Origin: Fibrisoma limi BUZ 3
GTDB lineage: Bacteria; Bacteroidota; Bacteroidia; Cytophagales; Spirosomataceae
Length of the DNA: 64,000 nt
Assembly: GCF_000296815.2 (NCBI RefSeq)
Contig: NZ_CAIT01000004.1
Location: 62,001-126,000 of the forward strand
Direction: 5' to 3'
In this document: positions 26,382-33,403 of the stretch, one piece after another
How positions within the stretch are numbered: position 1 is the stretch's first letter
Layout: each line of letters starts with the position of its first letter
Position numbers and translations under genes: made by a program
The notes under the pieces: generated by a model
What the model was told of the DNA's origin: nothing
Databases searched by the model: none
Seen by the model: only the letters and a program-made list of their open reading frames with translations

Positions 26382-27167
26382 TTAAAACAAGCGATACCCC
26401 AGCGAAACGGTAGCAATGCCGAGATAGCCCTTAATATTCTTGTTTTCGTAAACGCCCCCAACCGGCACGGCGTAGCGGGCATCAAGATCAATCCGGTTCA
26501 GGAGCGTATATCCCACACCAATTTCTCCGGCAAAGGTGAACGCTTTGACCTTTAGCTGCGCTTCCGTAGGGTTTTGCAGGTTAGGATTTTTCAGATCGGA
26601 AGTCGTTTCTGGTACCGTGATGGTAGCGCCCCCGATGGTTGCAGACGTATTGCGCTTCACTTCGGCGCGGGTTGTAAACAGAAGGTTCGGTCCGAGGTAG
26701 CCCCGAATCTTGCCATTAGCCCACCACCGACCGAGCAGAATCGGAATGTTGACCGACTGTAGCGTCGACTCCGACGTGATATTGACGGCCGTGGGTGTTT
26801 CGGCCGGAATGACCGACGGACGTGGCTGCCGGGCAATGGTAAACGCCAGCGCAGCCGGAACATTCAGGTTTGTTTTCTGCCTGAGCAGGAACGAGTTATA
26901 ATCGACTTCTACCTGCACGAAAAACCGGTCGTAGTTTTTCCGGGCCCAGATGCCGAACGAATAGCCGGTTCCGATGCCATTGTTGTCGTTATTCAACTGT
27001 GGAATCGTTACGGAGGCCGTAGCCGAGGCCGGCACGGTCAGGGCTGGAATTCTCGTGTAACCATGCGTAAAGGTCGCTCCTCCTTTTACCCCAGCCTCAA
27101 ACGGCTCCTGAGCCAGCACCATCGTTGAGCAGCAAACCAAAGCAAAAATAATGTGTACTTTTTTCAT
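26382..27167 (-). CDS. PorT-like outer-membrane beta-barrel protein
   Basis: 261 residues. The signal peptide MKKVHIIFALVCCSTMVLAQ is followed by EAGVKGGATFTHGY, the usual first strand of OMP_b-brl_2/PorT-type eight-stranded barrels, alternating strands with extracellular loops rich in Thr/Ala/Pro, and a final strand ending in GYRLF. No enzyme motif. Function could be structural or part of an envelope complex. The gene is preceded by a perfect 71-nt palindrome 24 bases from its start and lies ahead of the TonB receptor on the same strand. Confidence 0.8.
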   Translation of the reverse strand: MKKVHIIFALVCCSTMVLAQEPFEAGVKGGATFTHGYTRIPALTVPASATASVTIPQLNNDNNGIGTGYSFGIWARKNYDRFFVQVEVDYNSFLLRQKTNLNVPAALAFTIARQPRPSVIPAETPTAVNITSESTLQSVNIPILLGRWWANGKIRGYLGPNLLFTTRAEVKRNTSATIGGATITVPETTSDLKNPNLQNPTEAQLKVKAFTFAGEIGVGYTLLNRIDLDARYAVPVGGVYENKNIKGYLGIATVSLGYRLF

Positions 27168-27190
27168 GTGTAAGCAGATTACTGGATGCT

Positions 27191-27261
27191 CGTCTTCGTG
27201 GTTGGATTTAGGTGAGGTCAGGTTCTGAACCTGACCTCACCTAAATCCAACCACGAAGACG
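27191..27261. repeat. Perfect 71-base palindrome (35-bp arms, single-base centre)
   Basis: Bases 27191-27225 and 27227-27261 are exact reverse complements with only one base (T) between. The half begins CGTCTTCGTGGTTGG and ends GGTCAGGTTC at the centre. It lies in a divergent intergenic region, 24 bases upstream of the porin-like gene start. A palindrome this long and perfect with no loop is unusual for a terminator. Confidence 0.9.
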
Positions 27262-27457
27262 TACTTAAAACATATGATTATTAAAAACGAGCCTGACGAG
27301 CAGATCAATGGATTAGTACCGTAAAAAGGTCCCAATTGTTATATAATTAAATTCAAATTAAGGCGTAAACAATCGTATGGTTCTTAGGTTGTGATAAGGG
27401 CAAATTCGACAATGGCGAGTTTGCGGGATACATGTTTCACAAAACCTCACAAAACCA

Positions 27458-27931
27458 ATGGGTCTCTTATCATTCTTCAAAGGAGTAGGCGAAAAGATCT
27501 TCAACAAAGAGCAGGAAGCACCAGCCAATGATCCGGCTAAAGCGGAGCAGGTAGAACCACTGCGGGCCAGCGCTCTGCTCAATCACGTTAAGCAACTGGG
27601 CCTGGCGTACAACAAACTGACGATCAAAACCAAAGGCGATGCTGTAACGCTGGAGGGCGAAGTGAAGTCGCAGGAAGACGCTGAAAAAATTGCGCTGGCC
27701 GTTGGGAATGTGGAAGGGGTGCACACGGTTGACAACCAACTGCACGTAGTAACGCCGGCTCCTGAAGGGAAGTATTACACGGTGAAGGAGGGCGATACGT
27801 TGTCGAAAATCTCCAAGGAAGTGTATGGCGACCCGATGAAATATGGCATCATCTTCGAAGCGAACAAGCCCATGCTTAAAGATCCCGACCTTATTTATCC
27901 GAATCAGGTGCTGCGTATTCCGCAGTTGTAG
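27458..27931 (+). CDS. BON-LysM protein (YgaU/Kbp-like)
   Basis: 157 residues with no signal peptide. The N-terminus MGLLSFFKGVGEKIF is followed by a BON domain (about residues 40-100, VTLEGEVKSQEDAEKIALAVGNVEGV) and a C-terminal LysM domain (KYYTVKEGDTLSKISKEVYG to NQVLRIPQL). This is the exact layout of Escherichia coli YgaU/Kbp, a cytoplasmic potassium-binding protein. The role here is inferred by homology. It is first of a run of three plus-strand envelope-type genes, separated from the second by a GC-rich hairpin. Confidence 0.9.
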   Translation: MGLLSFFKGVGEKIFNKEQEAPANDPAKAEQVEPLRASALLNHVKQLGLAYNKLTIKTKGDAVTLEGEVKSQEDAEKIALAVGNVEGVHTVDNQLHVVTPAPEGKYYTVKEGDTLSKISKEVYGDPMKYGIIFEANKPMLKDPDLIYPNQVLRIPQL

Positions 27932-27944
27932 TGGGTCTTGCCAT

Positions 27945-28007
27945 ATAGGGCCCGGTGCCTGGGGAAAGGGTGATGATCGACCCGCTGTCCAGGGCGCCGG
28001 GCCCTAT
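27945..28007 (+). terminator. GC-rich hairpin after the BON-LysM gene
   Basis: ATAGGGCCCGG-type left arm (27945-27962) pairs with a complementary right arm (27989-28007) with one wobble and one bulge around a 26-base loop. It starts 14 bases after the stop. No strong T run follows. Confidence 0.55.
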
Positions 28008-28072
28008 GCTTGTGTTTCCGAACATTCGCGCTGACGACTCGTTTATTAAGCTAACCAACCAACGCATGAAAG

Positions 28073-29428
28073 ATGGCTGTTCATTTATTATCTTTTTTAA
28101 GAGAGCAGTTTACGCCGTCGGTGATTGACCAGCTTAGCGGTGAGCTAAACGAAACGCCAGCTAATATCAAAAAAACTGTCGATGGGGCGCTGCCAACCCT
28201 GCTCGGGGGCTTGACCCGGCGGATACAGGCGTCGGGCGGTGCATCCGGCATCATCGACTTCCTGGAAAAGCGCGACTACGGCCGCACGCCACTGGCGGTG
28301 GCGCAGGTAACGGATACGCATCAGGAAACCGTCGATACAACCACGCAAGGACAGGACTTTCTGCGGCAGGTATTCGGCTCCAATCTCGATCGGGCCGTTG
28401 ACGTACTCGGCCAGTATAGCGGTGTCAAACCCCTGTCAGCCCTGACGGTAATGAGCCTGGCCGGAACCGTGCTGATGGGAATTCTGGGTCGGCAGGAACA
28501 GGAAAAAGGTCTGACGGCGTCGAACCTAAGCACGCTGCTGCTTGGGCAGGCCGACGAGTTCCGTACCAGTCTGCCAAGAGGGCTGGAAAGCATCGCTACG
28601 CTACTCGGTTTCGACAAACTGCATACACCCGCCGGGCCTCAGACAGAGGTGCAGGGGGCGGATAATTTTACGAGCACGGTTATTAATCCCAACATCCCCA
28701 AAAGCCCTGAGGGCGACCGTCGGCGCGAAAACGTACGCTGGTTGCGCTGGGCAATGGTAGTGATGGGTGTGCTGGTGGTAGGTCTGATTGTGCAGAAATG
28801 CCGGGAGGATCAGGACGGTATCAACGGGGTTTATACCGACACGACGAGGGCCGTAGAACGGGATGCCGTTGAGGATACATCGGCGGCTACGAAGCAGAAC
28901 ATTCGGGGCGCAAACGGACAGGTATCCGATTCGACGGCTCCGGGGGCACTGGGCATCCGCGACGATGATACGAATGCTACCCGCCGTGAAGTCGACCTGC
29001 CGGGCGGACGAAGACTGAATCTAATCGAGGGGTCATTCAATGCTCAACTGGCGCAATTTTTAGCCGACCGGCCGACGGATCTGAATCGGACATTCACGTT
29101 TGAGAACCTGACCTTCGAGACCAACTCGGCGCGCATATCGGCAGAATCGAGGCCGAACGTGAACGATTTGATTCAAATCATGGAAGCGTATCCAGCGCTG
29201 CACATCCGCATTGAAGGGCATACCGATAACACCGGCAACGCAGTGGCTAACAAACAGCTATCGCTCGACCGGGCCAATGCCGTCAAATCGGCCATGACCG
29301 CGGCTGGTATTGAATCCAGTCGGATTACGACACAGGGCTTTGGGTCGACCAAACCTAAGGCCGACAATGACACACCCGAGGGCCGTGAGCAAAACCGGCG
29401 GATCGACGTAGTCGTTACCAAACTTTAA
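28073..29428 (+). CDS. DUF937-OmpA fusion protein
   Basis: 451 residues. The N-terminal 150 or so residues (VHLLSFLREQFTPSVIDQLSGELNETPANIKKTVDGALPTLLGGL) are a DUF937 helical domain like that of YidB. One membrane helix follows (RWLRWAMVVMGVLVVGLIV, about 225-243), then an acidic linker and a C-terminal OmpA peptidoglycan-binding domain (FENLTFETNSARI, IRIEGHTDNTGN, SLDRANAVKSAM, GREQNRRIDVVV). No signal peptide, so the DUF937 part should be cytoplasmic and the OmpA part periplasmic, linking the inner membrane to peptidoglycan. A lipoprotein gene follows 17 bases later. Confidence 0.9.
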   Translation: MAVHLLSFLREQFTPSVIDQLSGELNETPANIKKTVDGALPTLLGGLTRRIQASGGASGIIDFLEKRDYGRTPLAVAQVTDTHQETVDTTTQGQDFLRQVFGSNLDRAVDVLGQYSGVKPLSALTVMSLAGTVLMGILGRQEQEKGLTASNLSTLLLGQADEFRTSLPRGLESIATLLGFDKLHTPAGPQTEVQGADNFTSTVINPNIPKSPEGDRRRENVRWLRWAMVVMGVLVVGLIVQKCREDQDGINGVYTDTTRAVERDAVEDTSAATKQNIRGANGQVSDSTAPGALGIRDDDTNATRREVDLPGGRRLNLIEGSFNAQLAQFLADRPTDLNRTFTFENLTFETNSARISAESRPNVNDLIQIMEAYPALHIRIEGHTDNTGNAVANKQLSLDRANAVKSAMTAAGIESSRITTQGFGSTKPKADNDTPEGREQNRRIDVVVTKL

Positions 29429-29444
29429 TCAACGTTACTGAATC

Positions 29445-29711
29445 ATGATACGCAACACACGGAGTCGAGTTCGGGCCGGGCTACTGGCTGGTCTGATTAC
29501 CCTGTCCAGCACAGTATTCTACAACTGTTCGGGCGATAACAAAGAAAAGCAGGCTGAAAATGCAGCGGCTTCAGATACCACGATGGGCGTTATGGGCCGC
29601 CAGGGCGATACGACCATGTCGACCATGGAGGGTCCCATACAGGCACCGCCCGACAGTGCTTCGCAAGGCCCAACTGTTCCGGCCGAAGTGAAAGTAACGC
29701 CCAAGCAGTAG
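29445..29711 (+). CDS. Small lipoprotein, unknown function
   Basis: 88 residues. The N-terminus is basic, then hydrophobic (AGLLAGLITLSSTVFYNCSG) with a possible lipobox cysteine at FYNC, which departs from the ideal LA(G/S)C pattern. The rest is polar, Thr/Met/Asp-rich with a repeated DTTM motif (SDTTMGVMGRQGDTTMSTME) and a Pro-rich end. No known domain. It follows the DUF937-OmpA gene by 17 bases and is closed by a strong terminator, so it is probably the last gene of that transcript. Confidence 0.65.
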   Translation: MIRNTRSRVRAGLLAGLITLSSTVFYNCSGDNKEKQAENAAASDTTMGVMGRQGDTTMSTMEGPIQAPPDSASQGPTVPAEVKVTPKQ

Positions 29712-29730
29712 GCATTTGTGGGCATCCCGA

Positions 29731-29759
29731 AAAGGCAGGTCACAGAGACCTGCCTTTTT
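29731..29759 (+). terminator. Rho-independent terminator
   Basis: AAAGGCAGGTC (29731-29741) pairs perfectly with 29747-29757 across a 5-base loop and is followed by a run of T. It ends the small lipoprotein gene transcript. Confidence 0.92.
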
Positions 29760-29812
29760 GCTATTTTTGCAGGCTTTACTTCGGGCAACTGTGCCTGCTA
29801 TCTTCGTTTTTT

Positions 29813-30697
29813 ATGTTTGTTGACGCCATTGAGCGCATTGATCCCTTTACCCGTCCTCTACATTCCATCGTTCGGCTGTATGGCCACAGCGACATCATTC
29901 CGGGCAGCGCTACCCTGTTTTTCGTAAACGAAGAAGGTTGCGCCGTTACGTGTAAACACGTAGCCGAACTAATTACCAACGCCGATGCTATTTACCAGAA
30001 CCACCTGAATTTTCTGGCGGAACGTCGGGCCGTACAGCGGGAGAAAAACATCGCGCATCACCTGAGCCGTCTGGAAGAAAAGTACAAACTACGGCCCGAA
30101 ACACTCGTACGGGTACGGAACAGTTTCGTCAACTGCGTGGATGTGTTCCGGGAGGTGAGCATTGACATGCATCCGACTCAGGATCTGGCTATTCTGCGTT
30201 TCAGAGGGTTTAATCGCACGCTGTACCGCTCCTACGCTACGTTTCTGCGCGACACCAGCCGCGTCAAGGTAGGCCGGAGTCTGTGTCGGCTGGGTTACCC
30301 TTTCCCCGATTTTACGAACTTTCGCTTCAACCCAACTACCGACGATATTGAATGGACAACCGAAGGGCGTACGGCTTCGCCCCGTTTTCCCATCGACGGT
30401 ATCATTACCCGATTGCTGACCGAAAACGGCGAGGTGACGGCCATTGAAATGAGTACACCGGGGTTGCGGGGGCAGAGTGGGGGGCCACTGTTCGATACCA
30501 ACGGGCTGATTTACGGCATGCAATCGGCTACAAGGCACCTGCACCTGGGCTTCGATATTGAGAACCGCGACGTACTGGTCAATGGCCGCATAACCCGCGT
30601 CTCCAACTATCCCTTCCTGAACGTAGGGCAGTGTGTCCACGTAGACGTAATCAAGCAGTTTCTCCGCGAGCGGGGCGTGAAATACTACGAAGGGTAA
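29813..30697 (+). CDS. Trypsin-like serine protease (S1/S6-like fold), cytoplasmic
   Basis: 294 residues, no signal peptide. The catalytic triad is placed in standard order: His49 in CAVTCKHVAEL, Asp124 in PTQDLAILRF and Ser222 in LRGQSGGPLFDTNGLIYG. A charged helical insertion (about 60-105) between His and Asp is unusual. It lacks PDZ domains, so it is not DegP. Cytoplasmic trypsin-fold proteins of this type are often stand-alone in Bacteroidota and in some cases act as effector proteases of defence systems; here there is no partner, and the function is open. It begins 54 bases after a terminator, with a TATCTTCG box near -7. Confidence 0.85.
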   Translation: MFVDAIERIDPFTRPLHSIVRLYGHSDIIPGSATLFFVNEEGCAVTCKHVAELITNADAIYQNHLNFLAERRAVQREKNIAHHLSRLEEKYKLRPETLVRVRNSFVNCVDVFREVSIDMHPTQDLAILRFRGFNRTLYRSYATFLRDTSRVKVGRSLCRLGYPFPDFTNFRFNPTTDDIEWTTEGRTASPRFPIDGIITRLLTENGEVTAIEMSTPGLRGQSGGPLFDTNGLIYGMQSATRHLHLGFDIENRDVLVNGRITRVSNYPFLNVGQCVHVDVIKQFLRERGVKYYEG

Positions 30698-30772
30698 TAG
30701 GCAAGCAACTAAAACTGTGGTCAAAAGAGCCAGGGTAAGTTATTACATCAGGCAAGATATGGGCATACATCC

Positions 30773-30803
30773 TTGACGAACAAGCGGGTTTCCATTACCT
30801 TTG
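30773..30803 (+). promoter_or_regulatory. Bacteroidota primary promoter, both boxes (TTG-N20-TACCTTTG)
   Basis: TTG at 30773-30775 and TACCTTTG at 30796-30803 are separated by 20 bases, the preferred spacing for Bacteroidota sigma-ABfr. A start near 30810 would give a leader of about 215 bases before the PhyH ATG. Confidence 0.65.
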
Positions 30804-30808
30804 CCCGT

Positions 30809-30832
30809 ATGAGAATGGCTCCAATGCTGTAA
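30809..30832 (+). CDS. Possible seven-codon leader peptide, Met-rich (MRMAPML)
   Basis: ATG AGA ATG GCT CCA ATG CTG TAA directly follows the promoter and would start at or near the transcript start, as a leaderless ORF. Three of seven codons are Met. Whether it is translated is unknown; it may be chance. Confidence 0.3.
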   Translation: MRMAPML

Positions 30833-30914
30833 GACTTCCCTTCCTGTTTGTCGCTCCGACAAACCGCCTTAGTTAAGGCCTGTTATCATATTACCCTTTT
30901 GTCAAATCAGTTGT

Positions 30915-30989
30915 CCGGGTGCAGGGCTTCCTGGCAGTGCTATTTCCTTTATCGGTACGCTACTGTCTGGAAGGCTAGTCGATGCCCGG
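30915..30989 (+). ncRNA. Candidate structured RNA in the PhyH leader
   Basis: An outer stem CCGGGTG (30915-30921) pairs with TGCCCGG (30983-30989), with two wobbles, and encloses a 12-pair stem 30927-30938 / 30962-30973 with one mismatch and one G-U. The 23-base apical loop is unpaired. The element ends 36 bases before the PhyH start. It matches no riboswitch class I can recognise; a cobalamin motif was considered and rejected. Confidence 0.35.
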
Positions 30990-31025
30990 CGCTGTAAATT
31001 CACCTATTCTTTCCCCGTATATCTC

Positions 31026-31808
31026 ATGCCAGCCATACTAGGAGAAAAACAGATTGAACAATTCATCAGGGATGGATTTGTTCGTATTGATCAGGCGTTT
31101 TCCAGCCAACTTGCCGAGGAGGCACGAACCATTCTGTGGCAGGATATGGATTGTGATCCCCACGACCCGGCTACCTGGACCAGGCCGGTCATTCGGTTGG
31201 GTATGTACACGCAGACGCCCTTCGTCGAGGCCGCCAATACGTCCGTTTTGCACCAGGCCTTTACTCAACTGGTGGGACCGGAGCGGTGGTTACCCCCGAA
31301 AGCGATGGGTACGTTTCCGGTTCGTTTTCCATCCAGTGAGGAGCCCGGCGATGAAGGCTGGCACGTAGACGCCAGTTTTCCCGGCGCTGACCCCATGAAC
31401 TACGTCGAGTGGCGTATCAATGTACGCTCGAAGGGTCGAGCACTGCTAATGCTGTTTCTGTTTTCGGACGTCAGCGACGTTGACGCACCCACGCGGATTC
31501 GGGTTGGCTCGCACAGGGACGTAGCGCGTTTGTTGCAGTCGGCCGGTGAGCAGGGCTTTTCGTTTATGGAACTGGCCGAAAGACTGGGTAGCCTGCCCAG
31601 CCGTGAAGAAATCCTGGCGACCGGTAAAGCCGGGACGGTGTACTTATGCCATCCCTTTCTGGTACATGCCGCTCAGGGGCATCGGGGTAACGAACCCCGG
31701 TTTCTGGCCCAGCCACCTTTATTGCTGAGCGATGAACTACGGCCGGAGGACGTAGCCGCACGTCGTTGGCCTGTTGAGGAGGCAATCTGGTTGGCCCTAC
31801 GTGAGTAG
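31026..31808 (+). CDS. Phytanoyl-CoA dioxygenase (PhyH) family Fe(II)/2-oxoglutarate oxygenase
   Basis: 260 residues. The facial iron triad is His113-x-Asp115 in EGWHVDASFPG and His214 in CHPFLVHAAQGHRG, with Arg225 (NEPRFL) positioned to bind 2-oxoglutarate. These enzymes hydroxylate small organic substrates such as acyl-CoAs, ectoine or nucleoside/sugar derivatives. The substrate cannot be predicted. The gene is monocistronic, bounded by its own long leader and by a bidirectional terminator, suggesting dedicated regulation. Confidence 0.88.
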   Translation: MPAILGEKQIEQFIRDGFVRIDQAFSSQLAEEARTILWQDMDCDPHDPATWTRPVIRLGMYTQTPFVEAANTSVLHQAFTQLVGPERWLPPKAMGTFPVRFPSSEEPGDEGWHVDASFPGADPMNYVEWRINVRSKGRALLMLFLFSDVSDVDAPTRIRVGSHRDVARLLQSAGEQGFSFMELAERLGSLPSREEILATGKAGTVYLCHPFLVHAAQGHRGNEPRFLAQPPLLLSDELRPEDVAARRWPVEEAIWLALRE

Positions 31809-31840
31809 CGTACCGTGCTGTAAGCGACCGTATGGAAGAG

Positions 31841-31874
31841 CAACAGGTCCCGAGTTGGTTGTCGGGACCTGTTG
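31841..31874. terminator. Bidirectional terminator hairpin
   Basis: Arms CAACAGGTCCCGA (31841-31853) and its perfect complement (31862-31874) flank an 8-base loop, between the convergent PhyH and metallo-beta-lactamase genes. Confidence 0.8.
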
Positions 31875-31930
31875 CACAATCCTGGTTAAGCAGTTGTCAG
31901 CTTACAAGGGAATCACAGGTAACGAGTCGC

Positions 31931-32680
31931 TTACCGTTTGGCCGCAGCGTGCTTGGACAGCAACTGCAAAGTATGCTCCAGCGATCGGGTGTCGCCCCAC
32001 TCTTCGTGACCCGGCACCACAATCTTGGCGGTGCCAAACTGAGTTTTTACCCGCCGGATGGAGTTTGCCCATTCAGTCAGATTGGCATCTGCTACGTTTC
32101 CCATGCCGAACGCAGCAACGCTTTTGACAAAACAGCCTCCGTGCAGAATCTGCTCATCAGGCAGCCAAACTACGATGTTGTCGCTGGTATGACCTTCGCC
32201 GGGAAAATAACAGCGAATCGGTACCTGCCCGACCGTAAATGTGGTATCGTTCGGCAGGATGCCTTCGGGAGCCTCGTAGCCAAGTTTCACTGACTTCTGA
32301 GCGGTCAGCGGGGTGCTGATGACACGTACGCCCGCTTTTCGCATCTCGCTGATACCGCCCACGCGGTCTTCGTGTGCATGAGTGACGATGCAGAAACGAA
32401 CCGGCTGGCGCAGATTATCGGCAACCCATTGCAGCAGTTGGCGGCTATTGTCGGTGTCGTCGTTTGTGTCCCAGCCTGTATCAACCAGTACAATGCCATC
32501 GCTTGTTTTGATGATCAGCCCGTTAGACGGAATCGAGTTGTTCTGGTACACCCCGTACGTTGTGTGGACGTACACCCGGTCGTTGAGCGGGGTAACCACG
32601 AGCTTCGGCTTTGCCGCAGGCTGAGCCCTGACAGAAACCGTCAGAAAGGCAACGAAAAAAAGGAGTGACAGAGCACGCAT
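31931..32680 (-). CDS. Subclass B1 metallo-beta-lactamase
   Basis: 249 residues. A signal peptide (MRALSLLFFVAFLTVSVRAQ) sends it to the periplasm. All B1 zinc ligands are present: His101 and His103 plus Asp105 in THAHEDRVGG, His164 in GEGHTSDN, Cys183 in LHGGCFVKS and His225 in VPGHEEWGD. Lys186 matches the B1 substrate-binding lysine after the cysteine. The loop preceding strand two (YQNNSIPSNGLIIKT) is of B1 type. Such enzymes hydrolyse penicillins, cephalosporins and usually carbapenems. No mobile-element sign surrounds it, so it looks like an intrinsic chromosomal enzyme. Activity is inferred from the complete active site. Confidence 0.92.
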   Translation of the reverse strand: MRALSLLFFVAFLTVSVRAQPAAKPKLVVTPLNDRVYVHTTYGVYQNNSIPSNGLIIKTSDGIVLVDTGWDTNDDTDNSRQLLQWVADNLRQPVRFCIVTHAHEDRVGGISEMRKAGVRVISTPLTAQKSVKLGYEAPEGILPNDTTFTVGQVPIRCYFPGEGHTSDNIVVWLPDEQILHGGCFVKSVAAFGMGNVADANLTEWANSIRRVKTQFGTAKIVVPGHEEWGDTRSLEHTLQLLSKHAAAKR

Positions 32681-32866
32681 GGTTGGGGAGCGGTTTTCTA
32701 CAACAGACCGAATACAATTGGGTGGATTTTACTGGTCTGTGTCTTACGGTTAATCAAGCCAATAAAGATAGTGGAAGGTAATGACATAGCAATTTACACT
32801 TAGCAGGTAGTCTCGCATACAGAATGCTCGCTAAACTGTGTCACAGGTTAAAATCACTAATAAACC

Positions 32867-33403
32867 ATGAGCAGAATAAAACGAACGCTCATTAGCACAC
32901 TGGCGCTTCTTCCACTTTTTATGGTTGGTTTGGCTTGTAACATGAATAACAGGTTTGTTTTCAATACTATTGGTTTTGAAAACGGCGGTGACAGTACTTC
33001 TGATTCGGCCAGTACGGCCAGCAATCGGTTGCGTATCAGGATTGAGGCTCGTACGTTTATGACTGCCGGTTTCGAGCTATTTCAGCAACAGCTCGACCAG
33101 TTCATCGCTCAGCTTGCCCGCTTTCTCTACGTAGGGGCCGCTGGTGAGAACGCCCAGGTTGATCCCGATAAAAACGTACAACTGCTTCGCCGGGAAATAA
33201 TACAAGCCGCAACCCGCCCCGATGCCGGCACCGCCGTGGCCATATCCAACCTGACCGGAGTAGTTCACGTATTCGAGGCCCATACCATAAGCGGGCTGGT
33301 CGTCCTTGTCGTTGATCCAGCTCGTCATCTCCGTAAGGCTCTGAGCCGACACAACCTTGCCCTCGTTCAGGCCGCGCAAAAACTTGACGTAGTCAGTCGG
33401 TGA
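32867..33403 (+). CDS. Questionable lipoprotein ORF overlapping the serine hydrolase gene
   Basis: The 178-codon ORF begins convincingly, with MSRIKRTLISTLALLPLFMVGLACNMNN, a signal peptide with a good lipobox (VGLAC). From 33077 on it runs antisense through the 3' end of the serine hydrolase gene, and residues there (EHTISGLVVLVVDPARHLRK) look like an antisense shadow. The likely reading is the 5' remnant of a lipoprotein gene cut by rearrangement, with its tail now read from the wrong strand. A genuinely overlapping gene is less likely. Confidence 0.35.
   Translation: MSRIKRTLISTLALLPLFMVGLACNMNNRFVFNTIGFENGGDSTSDSASTASNRLRIRIEARTFMTAGFELFQQQLDQFIAQLARFLYVGAAGENAQVDPDKNVQLLRREIIQAATRPDAGTAVAISNLTGVVHVFEAHTISGLVVLVVDPARHLRKALSRHNLALVQAAQKLDVVSR

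Larger units (their letters stand above)
30698..31025 (+). other. 328-base leader region before the PhyH gene
   Basis: No gene larger than a few codons. It contains a two-box promoter (30773-30803), a seven-codon ORF (30809-30832), two short hairpins (30846-30864 and 30866-30879) and a two-stem structure (30915-30989). See the separate entries. Confidence 0.6.

Noticed and set aside
30910-30995. Cobalamin riboswitch
   Set aside because: A short match to the B12 box occurs only on the minus strand and the other conserved blocks are missing or in the wrong order on both strands.
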